Assembly (NCBI GenBank): GCA_040768665.1
Contig: JAXGMN010000037.1
Location: 62,001-126,000 of the forward strand
Length of the DNA stretch: 64,000 nucleotides
DNA from: JABWBD01 sp040768665
GTDB taxonomy: Bacteria; Planctomycetota; Planctomycetia; Pirellulales; Thermoguttaceae
Reading direction: 5' to 3'
Shown: positions 32,737 through 41,461 of the stretch, in pieces
How the letters are laid out: each line of letters starts with the position of its first letter
Position numbering within the stretch: position 1 is the stretch's first letter
Translations under genes and position numbers: made by a program
The notes under the pieces: generated by a model
The model's input: only the letters and a program-made list of their open reading frames with translations
Database searches by the model: none
Told to the model about the DNA's origin: nothing

Positions 32737-34347
32737 ATGCCGATTGGACTCACCGCGACGTTTCAGTACCTCGCCAAGACCGACAATCGCGTCGCCGACG
32801 AAGTGTTGTTGGCGGCGTTGGACTCGCCGCACCAGCCGATCCGGGATGCCGCGTTGAAAGCCGTCCTCGATCGCCGCAGCCCCCCCGGCCACCGGGAGAT
32901 CTTTCGAAGGCTGCCGACCATGGACGACCGCAGCCGGTCGATAATCGGCGAACGGCCGAAGCGGCTGGTGCGCGTCGTCTCGGAAGCCTTTCAGAACGGC
33001 GATCCCCGACAGTGCGCCGAGGCCTGCGACGCGATCGTCTCCTTCCGGCTGTATGAAGCATTGCCGGTGCTCATCGGGACCCTGGCCGGTGAGGAGGACC
33101 TGCGACGGCAGACGGTCGTCCGCACCATCCTCGACTTGACCGAACTGTTCTACGGGGAATTGTGCAACCCCGAGCAGCAGTCGAGACGGCGCGACCAGGA
33201 CACTGCCCGCAAGCGAATCATTTCGGCTCTCGAGGAGGGCGCGGGCAAGTTCACCAAGCACGGGTCCGTGGAGGTCGTCGAGGCCTTTTTGCTGGTCTCC
33301 AAACAGCAGAACATCGTGCTCCGGCGCATGCTCCAGCAGACCCAGGAGAGCTGTCACGGAGCCATCGTCGACGCCCTGGCCAACAGTTGCCGAGGCGGAG
33401 TGCTGAGGCTCCTGCTCAGCTTCCTCGAAGATCCACAGATGCCCCAGGTTGTCCGCGGCATCCTCGCCAGCCGGACCGATGCGAAATACATGGAAAACCT
33501 GTTGGCCGTGGCGGGGACCGATGCCTCGAAGAACGTGACGGAAACCCTTTCCCGGTTCGACGGCTTCGACTGGGCGAAGCCCGCGCATCCGGTGCTGGCG
33601 GGCATGAGCGACCGACAGCAAGCCGACGCCGTCGCCCTGCTCATGGCGACTTCCATGCCGCGAGACGCGCTTCGCGAGTTGATCGGCTACTTGCTGCTCG
33701 AGGGAAAACCGGGCGGTCGCCGCGCCGCCGCCCGCGTGCTCCACGCGTTCAGCGGGCCGGAAGCCGACCTTCTTGTGATCAAGGCGCTGAAGGACGAAGA
33801 CCCGAGGGTTCGCGCCCACGTGCTCAAAGAGCTCCGACCGCGAAATATCCCGCAAGCCATGTCGCTGCTGATCCGCATGGTCGATACGCCGCACGAAGAG
33901 ATCCGGGAGGCTCTCCGCGAAGCCCTGCCGGAATTCAACTTCCGACACTTCATGACGAACTTCGACCGGCTGCCGGACGACATGCTGGTAACGGCGGGAC
34001 ACATGGTCCGAAAAATCGATTCCACCGTGCCTTTCGATCTTCGCCTCGAAATGGAGTGCCTGTCTCCGGTGCGGCGCCGGCGGGCCGCGATGGCGGTCGG
34101 GGCCATGGGGCTCGTCCGGGAACTTGAGTCGTCCATTATCCAGTTGCTCTCCGACGATGACCACATGGTGCGGATTGCCGCGGCCAAGACGCTGGCCGAC
34201 TCCGATTCCATGCCCAGTTGGGAGGCACTTCGCGACGCCCTGCTCGATCGCAGCGTCATCGTCCAGGAAGCGGCGGAGCAAAGTCTGATGCGAATCGCGC
34301 AGTCGCTCGTCGAGGAAGAAGTCTCCCCAGAGAAAGTCGGATCATGA
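32737..34347 (+). CDS. HEAT-repeat protein
   Basis: 536 aa from ATG 32737, chosen over upstream in-frame codons because those precede recognisable helical repeats. Tandem alpha-helical repeats of HEAT/PBS-lyase type run through it (DSPHQPIRDAALKAVLDRRS, DEDPRVRAHVLKELRPRNIP, SDDDHMVRIAAAKTLADSDS, LLDRSVIVQEAAEQSLMRIA). Such proteins are protein-interaction scaffolds; no enzymatic residues. It is translationally coupled to the next gene (ATGA) and is probably cytosolic. Confidence 0.8.
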   Translation: MPIGLTATFQYLAKTDNRVADEVLLAALDSPHQPIRDAALKAVLDRRSPPGHREIFRRLPTMDDRSRSIIGERPKRLVRVVSEAFQNGDPRQCAEACDAIVSFRLYEALPVLIGTLAGEEDLRRQTVVRTILDLTELFYGELCNPEQQSRRRDQDTARKRIISALEEGAGKFTKHGSVEVVEAFLLVSKQQNIVLRRMLQQTQESCHGAIVDALANSCRGGVLRLLLSFLEDPQMPQVVRGILASRTDAKYMENLLAVAGTDASKNVTETLSRFDGFDWAKPAHPVLAGMSDRQQADAVALLMATSMPRDALRELIGYLLLEGKPGGRRAAARVLHAFSGPEADLLVIKALKDEDPRVRAHVLKELRPRNIPQAMSLLIRMVDTPHEEIREALREALPEFNFRHFMTNFDRLPDDMLVTAGHMVRKIDSTVPFDLRLEMECLSPVRRRRAAMAVGAMGLVRELESSIIQLLSDDDHMVRIAAAKTLADSDSMPSWEALRDALLDRSVIVQEAAEQSLMRIAQSLVEEEVSPEKVGS

Positions 34348-34778
34348 TTTCGCCATTACTGCCGTTCCTTATCGATGCTCAGGTACGAGCGGATATGCTC
34401 CTTGCGGCAACCCGGCGCCCGGTCGGTGGTGCGGAATCGGGCGGGCAATTGCTCCTCTGGCTCCTCATTGCCGGGGTGATCATTGCCGCCGTCTGCGGCG
34501 CGATGACTTTGGGCCAACGATGGCATCATCAACGGTCTCATCACAGCCACGCCGCACTCTTCACAGGGCTCTGCGCCGCTCACGGCCTGGATCGCCCCGC
34601 CTGCCGCCTGCTGGCCCGGGTCGGCCGGTACCATCGACTCGCTCAGCCGGCTCGACTCTTCACCGAACCGGAGTGGCTGGAACCCGCGGGTCTGGGCAGC
34701 GGTTTCAGCGAACGCTCCGAACAGATCACCGCCCTGCGGACCCGACTGTTTGCGGAAACCGCTTTGAAGGCGAGTTGA
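34344..34778 (+). CDS. Small single-TM hypothetical protein
   Basis: 144 aa, ATG 34344 overlapping the HEAT gene stop. One TM helix (LLLWLLIAGVIIAAVCGAM) is followed by a His-rich linker (RWHHQRSHHSHAA) and a cytosolic region with CAAHGLDRPACRLLARVGR, a helical segment found in small planctomycete proteins paired with HEAT-repeat partners. Function unknown; likely anchors the HEAT protein at the membrane (inference from coupling). Confidence 0.7.
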   Translation: MISPLLPFLIDAQVRADMLLAATRRPVGGAESGGQLLLWLLIAGVIIAAVCGAMTLGQRWHHQRSHHSHAALFTGLCAAHGLDRPACRLLARVGRYHRLAQPARLFTEPEWLEPAGLGSGFSERSEQITALRTRLFAETALKAS

Positions 34779-35160
34779 GCACTGCGACCTCACGACTCTT
34801 CAGATTTCCTGGATCTCCCAGACCCTGGAGAGGCCGATCCTGTTTAGAGCTGTCTCGAAACTGGGGGACAGGCACATTTTGCCCCGAAGACTCCGCAAAA
34901 TGAGCCAGTCTACGACGGTTTTTGGGTGGGGCTTCAGCCGCAGATTGAAGTTTGTCTCGCATTCGTCCGAATAGGAAAGGGATAACGGTTCGGGCGATTC
35001 TGCGGCGGACGATCGGGCAAGTGCAGGCCGGACGCTCCTTGCCCCGCCTTGTCGGGCATGGAGTTTCGGCAGTCGAGCGACCGATGTTTCACGTCGTGTC
35101 GCACCCTGCCACAGAGTGGCATGACTACACTCTCGCGGTCTTCCACGGAAGGAGCAAGGA
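34779..35160. other. Intergenic region with REP-like copy D
   Basis: 382 bp without a gene. Contains the family-1 REP-like copy D at 34846-34934. The rest has no recognised feature; the LpoB-like region starts at 35161. Confidence 0.45.
34846..34934 (+). repeat. REP-like palindromic element, family 1 (copy D)
   Basis: Retains the conserved centre GGGGACAGGCACATTTTGC...CCGAAGACTCC...GCAAAATGAGCCAGTC, with decayed outer arms (AGAGCTGTCTCGAAA...). Lies downstream of the HEAT operon. Confidence 0.75.
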
Positions 35161-35847
35161 ATGATGGATCGACGGCGCTTTCTGCTTCACGAAGCCTGGG
35201 GCCTGGCGGCTGCATGCTGAGTATCACAACCCGGGTGCCGCTCGCACCAGACCGCCCAGGTGCTCAAACCCGGCGAGGCCGACATGGTCGGTAGCCATAC
35301 GGCCGGCGCCGAAACCTTCAAGCCCCTGGTGGGCCAGTGCGTCACGGCCCTGTTAGGCCGCCACGCTCAGGGCGTGCAACCGGTGGCGTTCCAGAACGAG
35401 ACCTCGCAGATGCCCATGCGAATCTGCTTCGTGGGCATCGAAAACAAGACGGTCGAGGAGATCGGCGACTTCCGCGAGCAACTCTACGAGGCCATCGACA
35501 CGACGATTGTCCAGTCGCAGATCTACCAGCCGATCAGCCGCCGCTACGTCGAGGCGGGCCTGCGGGAATGCCGCCTGCGGCCCGATCAGTTGATGATCCC
35601 GGACAACCTGGCCCTCTTCACCGCCTCGCTTCAGAGAATGGAGCAGCCGTTCGAATATCTTCTCTACGCGACCCTCACCTCGGGCACAACCCAGGCGAAC
35701 AAGGACTACCAGCGCGACTACATGCTCACGCTCGAGATGATCGACATCCGGACGGGCCAGTACGACAAGGAGTCGGCCACGTTGAGCAAGGGCTACAACG
35801 TCTCCATGGCGGCCAAGGTGAAGCATTGGAACCCGTTCGGAAAATAG
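35161..35847 (+). pseudogene. LpoB-like lipoprotein gene with nonsense codon in the leader (body frame 35260-35847 open)
   Basis: The frame from ATG 35161 reads MMDRRRFLLHEAWGLAAAC, then TGA (35218-35220), then VSQPGC, which looks like a lipoprotein signal with a Trp codon turned to stop. The mature part is intact from GTG 35260 (195 aa). It matches the LpoB/penicillin-binding-protein-activator family: PMRICFVGIENKTVEEIGDF, LYEAIDTTIVQSQIYQPISR, LTSGTTQANKDYQRDYMLTL and EMIDIRTGQYDKESATLSKG. If only the GTG start is used the protein would lack its export signal. The next gene, encoding a COG3014-like lipoprotein, begins 2 nt after the stop. Confidence 0.75.
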
Positions 35848-35849
35848 CC

Positions 35850-37175
35850 GTGGCCCTTCGCTGCTGGATGATCGTCGCCCTTGTGGCCTCGGCCGCCGCG
35901 CCGGGATGTGCCGTTCACGCGGATCGGCTTCGCGACGTCCGCGCGGAGTTCTACGCGGGCAACGTGAACACGGCCGCCGCAACGCTGGACCGCTACCTCG
36001 AGCGAGTCGGCCAAAAAGAGGCTGACGTGTTCAAGCTCGACCGCGCGATCATCGACCTCGCCGCCGGCCGCCCCGAGCAGTCCGAAGCGACGCTCCGCGA
36101 AGTCCGCGACCGCTTCGACTTTCTCGAACAGGGCGACGTCGCTGAGAAGATCCTCTCGATGGCGACCGACGACACGCAGCTTGCTTACGCCGGCGAGGAC
36201 TACGAGAAGGTGCTGCTGCGGGCCTTCTTGGCTCTGTCGAACCTGATGCACGACGGCGGGGACGCCACGGCCTACGCCCTGCAGGTGTCGCAGAAGCATC
36301 AGCAGATTATTGAGGCCGGCGGTTCCCAGCCCGAGGAAAATCCCAAACTGGCTTACAAAATGGTCGCGCTGGGCCCGTATCTGCACGGAGCGCTGGCCGA
36401 GGAGAACCCCCTGGAGCACGATGTTGCCAGGCGCTGCCGCGAGGTCGTCTGTTCGTGGCAGCCCGACTTCCGCGATGGCAAAGGCGATCTCCAGCGGGCC
36501 CTCTATGGCCGTCACTCCGCACCCGGCAATGGCGTGCTCTATGTCTTCGCGCTGGTCGGCAGGGGGCCTCGCAAAGAGGAGGTCGCCGAGGTGCCGACCC
36601 AGGTGGCGATGTTGATTGCCGACCGCATCATCAGCCACAACGCCCAGTACAGCCTCACGCCGACGCTTGCCCCGGTCAAGGTGCCCAAGATGGTCGCCTC
36701 GCCAAACCGGATCCGAAATGTTCTCGTCCAAGCGGCAGACCGGCAGGCAGGTCACACGGCGACCATTACCGACGTGACGGAAATGGCGGTCCGTCAGCAA
36801 GAGGCCGTGTACCCCCAAATTCTCGCCCGCGCGGTGGTGCGGCGCGCGTTGAAGAAGGGAGCCCTCTACGCGGCCAAGGATGCAATGGACGTGAATCCCC
36901 TGGTCAGTCTCGCCTTCGACGTGGGGGGCGTGGCCTGGGAAGCGACCGAGTCGGCCGACACCCGCTGTTGGGGCCTTCTGCCGGACAAGATCCAGGTCCT
37001 GCGGCTTGAGCTGCCCGCGGGTGAACACCGTATCGGCCTGCAGGCTTCCGCCGGAGCCTCGCCGATCGGCCCCGCCTTTCACCAGACGGTTCGCATTGCC
37101 GACGGGCGCAACACCTACATGCTGGCCAATTTTCCCGATGACCGTCTTGTCGGCCAAATCCTCAGCAGCCAGTAG
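35850..37175 (+). CDS. COG3014-like lipoprotein paired with LpoB
   Basis: 441 aa, GTG 35850, two bases after the LpoB-like stop. Lipoprotein signal (MIVALVASAAAPGC). The helical N-terminal half (EFYAGNVNTAAATLDRYLER, GEDYEKVLLRAFLALSNLMH) resembles TPR-like COG3014 proteins, which in Gram-negative genomes sit beside YcfL/LpoB. C-terminal half is strand-rich (RLELPAGEHRIGLQASAGAS). Likely part of an envelope complex supporting peptidoglycan synthesis; this follows from known neighbourhood conservation, not from the sequence alone. Confidence 0.7.
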   Translation: MALRCWMIVALVASAAAPGCAVHADRLRDVRAEFYAGNVNTAAATLDRYLERVGQKEADVFKLDRAIIDLAAGRPEQSEATLREVRDRFDFLEQGDVAEKILSMATDDTQLAYAGEDYEKVLLRAFLALSNLMHDGGDATAYALQVSQKHQQIIEAGGSQPEENPKLAYKMVALGPYLHGALAEENPLEHDVARRCREVVCSWQPDFRDGKGDLQRALYGRHSAPGNGVLYVFALVGRGPRKEEVAEVPTQVAMLIADRIISHNAQYSLTPTLAPVKVPKMVASPNRIRNVLVQAADRQAGHTATITDVTEMAVRQQEAVYPQILARAVVRRALKKGALYAAKDAMDVNPLVSLAFDVGGVAWEATESADTRCWGLLPDKIQVLRLELPAGEHRIGLQASAGASPIGPAFHQTVRIADGRNTYMLANFPDDRLVGQILSSQ

Positions 37176-37696
37176 GCAAGCGTTGCAGCGAAGCCGGCCT
37201 CTTAAGAGCAAGTCAATACCAGCTTTGCGCCAGCGGAGGGTGTGGTGCCCAAGTTGGGATTTTCTCAGAACAGAAGGCATTTGGTGGCCACGCGCTTCTG
37301 GGTGGTTGGATCGGATGAATTGCGGGCGATGCGAGGCTTTGCGAACGCCCCGGGAGGAAGTGCCGGTGCGGACGCCAGGCGCGAGAGAATTGCTGCAAGC
37401 ATAGCGGTTGCTCCGAGAGGCTGAGAACCAAATTGCCAAAGACCCGCGAAGCAGGAGGGCATGGATGCCGTTGGGCCTGCCTCGTGGACAAATATGATCA
37501 TTTGTCCATGTTCCAGTATGATCGATGCGGCGGTCCCGGTCAAGAGGTTTTTCGGCCGAGGCAAAGTTTTTTTGAGTTTGGGGGGCGAGGGGACAGCCAC
37601 ATTGTGCTCCGAAGACTCCGCAAAATGAGCCCGTAGGCTCTAAGAAATGTCCGCGGTCGAGCCAGCCGTCTGGCCGCCCAACTAGGAGAACCGTCG
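37176..37696. other. Intergenic region with REP-like copy E
   Basis: 521 bp with no supported gene. Contains family-1 copy E (37571-37642). A plus-strand frame reading HLVATRFWVVGSDELRAMRG near 37270-37330 has no start signal and was not accepted. Confidence 0.4.
37571..37642 (+). repeat. REP-like palindromic element, family 1 (copy E, degenerate)
   Basis: GGGGACAGCCACATTGTGC, the loop TCCGAAGACTCC and GCAAAATGAGCC are kept; outer arms shortened (ends TAGGCTCTAAGAA). Located just before the Tat-secreted protein gene. Confidence 0.7.
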
Positions 37697-39607
37697 ATGA
37701 ACTGCGAGACGACAAGGCGAGACTTCTTGCGAGCTTCCACGGCCGCCGCAGGCGGCTCGCTCATGCTGAGCTGCCTGAACGCCGCCGAGAAACCGGCTGC
37801 CCCGGCCAGCCGGCCGGTAGCCGCTTCCGGCAAAGCGGGCGCCAGTGCCCCGCTCATCGTGATCACGCAATCGGTCTCGCGCGACGTCAACCCTCGCGCC
37901 GGCACCTGGGTCTACATCGAAGAAGTCCTTCGGCGCGCCGGGCTTTTCTTCGATAAGCTCTCTCCTGCGGAACTGCCGACATTGGCCGTCCGGTCCGACG
38001 CGATCATTCTGCTGGCCGGGCACCTGCGGCTGACGCCTCTTGAGCGCGAGCATCTGAAGTCGCTGGTCGAGAAGGGCAATTCACTCATCGGGATCGGCGG
38101 AACGTCCGGACTCGAGCAGGTCTTCGGTGCCGGCGCCGCAAGCCCTCTGGCGGAAGGTTGGATCAAGGTGACCGCTGAGGATCATCCCCTGACAGCCGGC
38201 CTCCGCAGCTCGCTGCACGTGTTTGGCGGCTACACCGTGAAACCCGCGTCCGCCGCCTCGCTGGCCGGCGTCGAGTGGGGCGTGCGGCGAACCGTCAAGG
38301 GCAGCGCCGTCCTGGAGAATCGGTTCGGCCGAGGTCGGGCAATCCTGCTGGGGCCCGACTTGATTTTTTCCATCGTCCACATGCAGCAAGGGGTGCCCGT
38401 CCTGCAGGACGGCAAGCCGGCGCCCGGCGAGTCGGCCCGATTGGACGACGGCATCCTGAAGGCCGAAGATGGCCTGGTCCTCGACTGGGAGCGGGACCGT
38501 TCGCCGATGCAGCCCGACGGCGAGCCGGTGTTTCTCGAACCCATCACCGACGAGTTGCGCGAGCTGATTCTCCGCGCCGTCTTCCATGCCGCGGTGCAGC
38601 AGGGGATCGCACTGCCGATGCTCTGGTACTGGCCGCGCGGGCTGAAGGCCGTGGGCCACATCTCCCACGACAGCGACGGCAACGATCCGAAGCGAGCCGA
38701 GGCGTTGCGCGAGGTGATGAACCGCTGCGAAGTGAAGTCGACCTGGTGCATCCTTTATCCCGGCGGATATCCCAGGCCGTTTTACGACGCCCTGAAACGC
38801 GAGCAATTCGAAGTCGCGCTGCATTACGATCCCCACACCGGCGGCGAGCAGACTTCGTGGTCCAGGGACAACTTCATTCTGCAGCACGGGTGGCTGCTGA
38901 AGGAAGCCGGTCTGGACCGCATCGAGAGCAACAAGAACCATTACACGCGATGGGAAAACCGGCTCGACTTCCTTCGCTGGTGCGAACAACTCGGCATCGA
39001 ATCCGACCAGACCCGCGGCCCGAGCAAGAAAGGAACGATCGGTTTCCCGCTGGGCGGCTCGCAACCCTATTTCCCCCTGGACGACGAGTCCGATCCGCCC
39101 CGCTTCCTCGACGTGCTCGAGGTCAACATGCTCACGCAAGACCTCGTCGTTGTCTGTCCGGGCGAATACGGCAGGCAGCTTCTCGACGCGGTGCTGCGGC
39201 ATCACGGCGTGGCGCATTTTCTCTTTCACCCCAACCACATCCTCAAGCCGGGCGTAGCCGACGCGCTTTGCGACCTCGTCGACTATGGCCGATCGCAGGG
39301 AATCGAGTGGTGGACCAGCCGGCAGATCTGCCGGTGGGAGAAGCAGCGGCGGGCCGTCGCGGCGAGACTCGACGACGACGGCGCACTCACGCTCCGCACG
39401 GTGGAGCCGCTCCCCGGGGCCACGCTCCTGGTGCTCAGCCCGCCGAAGACCCCGCGGCCGTTGAGTCTCAACGGTCGACCGGTGCCGAGCGAGCGCTGGA
39501 CCGTGCACGGCTTCGAATTCGAGGCGGTAACCGCGGACCTGGAAGGGGAAGTCACCCTGCGCTGCTCTTCGCCTCGCGCAAGTGACGGCAGCCAAGGCGT
39601 GGGGTAG
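37697..39607 (+). CDS. Tat-secreted protein with GATase/ThuA-like and polysaccharide-deacetylase-like regions
   Basis: 636 aa, ATG 37697 behind GGAGAA. Twin-arginine signal (TTRRDFLRASTAAAGGSLML). Residues ~50-230 resemble a ThuA/class I amidotransferase-like fold (SLVEKGNSLIGIGGTSGLEQ, LTAGLRSSLHVFGGYTV, RFGRGRAILLGPDLIFS). Residues ~310-560 resemble a NodB-type (polysaccharide deacetylase) barrel: VGHISHDSDGNDPKRAEALR, STWCILYPGGYPRPFYDALK, VALHYDPHTGG and HGVAHFLFHPNHI. A C-terminal strand-rich tail closes it. Probably a periplasmic carbohydrate enzyme; catalytic competence uncertain. Ends at a strong hairpin shared with the convergent porin. Confidence 0.75.
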   Translation: MNCETTRRDFLRASTAAAGGSLMLSCLNAAEKPAAPASRPVAASGKAGASAPLIVITQSVSRDVNPRAGTWVYIEEVLRRAGLFFDKLSPAELPTLAVRSDAIILLAGHLRLTPLEREHLKSLVEKGNSLIGIGGTSGLEQVFGAGAASPLAEGWIKVTAEDHPLTAGLRSSLHVFGGYTVKPASAASLAGVEWGVRRTVKGSAVLENRFGRGRAILLGPDLIFSIVHMQQGVPVLQDGKPAPGESARLDDGILKAEDGLVLDWERDRSPMQPDGEPVFLEPITDELRELILRAVFHAAVQQGIALPMLWYWPRGLKAVGHISHDSDGNDPKRAEALREVMNRCEVKSTWCILYPGGYPRPFYDALKREQFEVALHYDPHTGGEQTSWSRDNFILQHGWLLKEAGLDRIESNKNHYTRWENRLDFLRWCEQLGIESDQTRGPSKKGTIGFPLGGSQPYFPLDDESDPPRFLDVLEVNMLTQDLVVVCPGEYGRQLLDAVLRHHGVAHFLFHPNHILKPGVADALCDLVDYGRSQGIEWWTSRQICRWEKQRRAVAARLDDDGALTLRTVEPLPGATLLVLSPPKTPRPLSLNGRPVPSERWTVHGFEFEAVTADLEGEVTLRCSSPRASDGSQGVG

Positions 39608-39624
39608 ATGAGATTTGCCCGCAT

Positions 39625-39660
39625 ATCACCCCCGGCTGCTGGGAAGCAGCCGCGGGTGAT
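39625..39660. terminator. Bidirectional terminator hairpin
   Basis: Stem ATCACCC(C)CGGCTGCT / AGCAGCCG(C)GGGTGAT with a GGGA loop, between two convergent genes (stops at 39607 and 39692). No long T-run, but the position and stem strength fit a shared terminator. Confidence 0.65.
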
Positions 39661-39691
39661 TGCAATCGTAAACCACGGCCGCGCGGCCTTC

Positions 39692-40936
39692 CTAGAACGT
39701 CAGGTATCCGTCGATTCCAAATACCGTGTTATCTTCGAAGTCGAATTCGTCGGTCGGGCACCATTGCTGCCGGATCTCGAGGCGGAGAACGAGATTGGGA
39801 ACCGGCTTGTAGTTCAGGCCGAGGGTCACTTCGTTGAACGAGACACCGTCGGTCTTCCACCATTCCACCCGCATACCGGCATCCAACCGGCAGTTGATAT
39901 GGTAGAACAGGTACTGGTTGATGCCGATCTCGTCGTCGGCAACGCCGGGAACGTGTCGGTTGTCAAGATCGATGAAGCCGTTGCTGGAAACGAGATCGCT
40001 CTGCAATACGTAATGCCACCGGTCGTTGAGTTCCCAGTCGAATACCAGGCTGTGCGAATAGCCCTCTCCGCGCCAACCGAGGTCGCCGGCCGTCGAGATG
40101 TAGGTCATCGTCAGGTCGTCAATCAATTCGTACGAGAACCCTCCCAGCCAGTTGCTCCCGCCGTCGAGTTGCTCAAAGCCGGTGTCCCACCCGGCAGTCC
40201 ACCCGGCATGAAGCGTGAGACGATCCGACGCGCTATACGAGGCCAAAGCACCGGTATGGGTGAACGGCTCACTGTTGTACATCGTCAGGGCATGGCTGTA
40301 GAAGAAGTTGCCCGGTGCGCCGACGACTTCGTAGCCGATCAGCGTGAAGAAGTGGCCGATCTTCACCGAAAGATTATCGATCGCGACCTCACCGTAAAGC
40401 TGCGGGATGGCCCAGGAATAGGCGCCATGATCGAAGCCGTTGAAGAAGTCCCAACTGCCTGGCGGATTTCCAAACGCCTGCGTGTCGGCCCCGTCAATGC
40501 CGTAAACGATGTCGGCGCGGTAGCCGATGTCGAAACCCTTCTCGCCGTCTGCCCGGTTCTCGATCCACAGCCAGGTCTGATGCAGATTGAGCTTCCCGGG
40601 GCGATCGTTAAACAGGCCGGTTGAACCGTCATGATAGCCGGCCTGCTTCCAGCCGCCGATCCGAAACTCGCACTCCTCGGGAAAAAGAGTCCACGCTTTC
40701 GGACCCTCGCATTCATCTTCCTCTTTCCCCTCCGGCGTCTCCTCTTCTGCCGATGTCTGGGCTGGGGATTCGTCGGCCGGCCTCGCCGGCACATCCGTCA
40801 AATTCTCCGGATTCTGATAGCCATACGCGCTGGAATAGTAATAGCTGCCATCTTGTGCCGTCGCACCGGCCACCAACAGCATACCCGCGGCCGCCCCGAC
40901 CAGGCAGGCAACGCGCTCCCATCGACGCACGAACAT
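39692..40936 (-). CDS. BBP2-family outer-membrane porin
   Basis: 414 aa, ATG 40936 with GGAGG eight bases upstream. Signal peptide (RVACLVGAAAGMLLVAGATA), then an acidic Pro/Glu-rich linker and a beta-barrel typical of BBP2/OmpL-like planctomycete porins: FRIGGWKQAGYHDGSTGLFN, LHQTWLWIENRADGEKGFDI, QLYGEVAIDNLSVKIGHFFT, LIGYEVVGAPGNFFYSHALT, and a C-terminal aromatic residue (GYLTF). Conserved ADIVYGIDGADTQAFGN supports the family. Outer-membrane passive channel for small solutes; convergent with the Tat-secreted protein gene across the 39625 hairpin. Confidence 0.9.
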   Translation of the reverse strand: MFVRRWERVACLVGAAAGMLLVAGATAQDGSYYYSSAYGYQNPENLTDVPARPADESPAQTSAEEETPEGKEEDECEGPKAWTLFPEECEFRIGGWKQAGYHDGSTGLFNDRPGKLNLHQTWLWIENRADGEKGFDIGYRADIVYGIDGADTQAFGNPPGSWDFFNGFDHGAYSWAIPQLYGEVAIDNLSVKIGHFFTLIGYEVVGAPGNFFYSHALTMYNSEPFTHTGALASYSASDRLTLHAGWTAGWDTGFEQLDGGSNWLGGFSYELIDDLTMTYISTAGDLGWRGEGYSHSLVFDWELNDRWHYVLQSDLVSSNGFIDLDNRHVPGVADDEIGINQYLFYHINCRLDAGMRVEWWKTDGVSFNEVTLGLNYKPVPNLVLRLEIRQQWCPTDEFDFEDNTVFGIDGYLTF

Positions 40937-41461
40937 GGTACACCCTCCAATACACGTATTGCGCCAGGTGAAGTCGACGCTCGACTGGACCCGGTAGGTT
41001 TCGCCCCGGTTTCCGGCCCGTGACCAGTTCGGCCGAGCCATCCACGCCACAGGACAACCGGCCGGGTGCACCACGCCCGCATCCGCTGCTGGTCCTGAGC
41101 AACAAATCCAGAATCCTCATCGGCCCCCCACCGGCAAAACCTGAACCGAACTCCTTGTATAAGCAGTCGTTATGGACATCGCGAAAAATGCAATCGAGTC
41201 GGCTTTGCCACCGCGAGAGAGTTTTCCGAACAGGCAAATCTGACTGCTTCCGGCGCAGCGACCGTCCGGGGAAGTTGTCGTCAGTACTGCCGGCCGTCCG
41301 CCCCACTCTGCCGGTCTTTTTTGCTCCCGGGCGATTGCCTATCATGATGGTTTGTCTCGGAGCCGTTCGCGCGGGCGGTCTATGTCTCGGCCGCTTGAAA
41401 GGCACCGGCGAAAAGACCGCTCCCAAAGCTCCGGTTCAGCTCCCGTTCCGTCCCTCCAGCC
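40937..41461. other. Divergent promoter region between porin and Prx-kinase genes
   Basis: 525 bp with no coding frame supported. It must hold the porin promoter on the minus strand and the peroxiredoxin-kinase promoter on the plus strand; no operator or -35/-10 pair stands out. Confidence 0.4.

Noticed and set aside
32533..34281. 582-codon minus frame
   Set aside because: Antisense of the HEAT-repeat gene; that gene has clear helical repeats and coupling to the next one.
35218..35220. TGA in the LpoB leader as a selenocysteine codon
   Set aside because: No SECIS-like hairpin seen and Sec in a signal peptide makes no functional sense; nonsense change or error is simpler.
35793..37715. 640-codon minus frame
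   Set aside because: Antisense of the COG3014-like gene and the following intergenic repeats.
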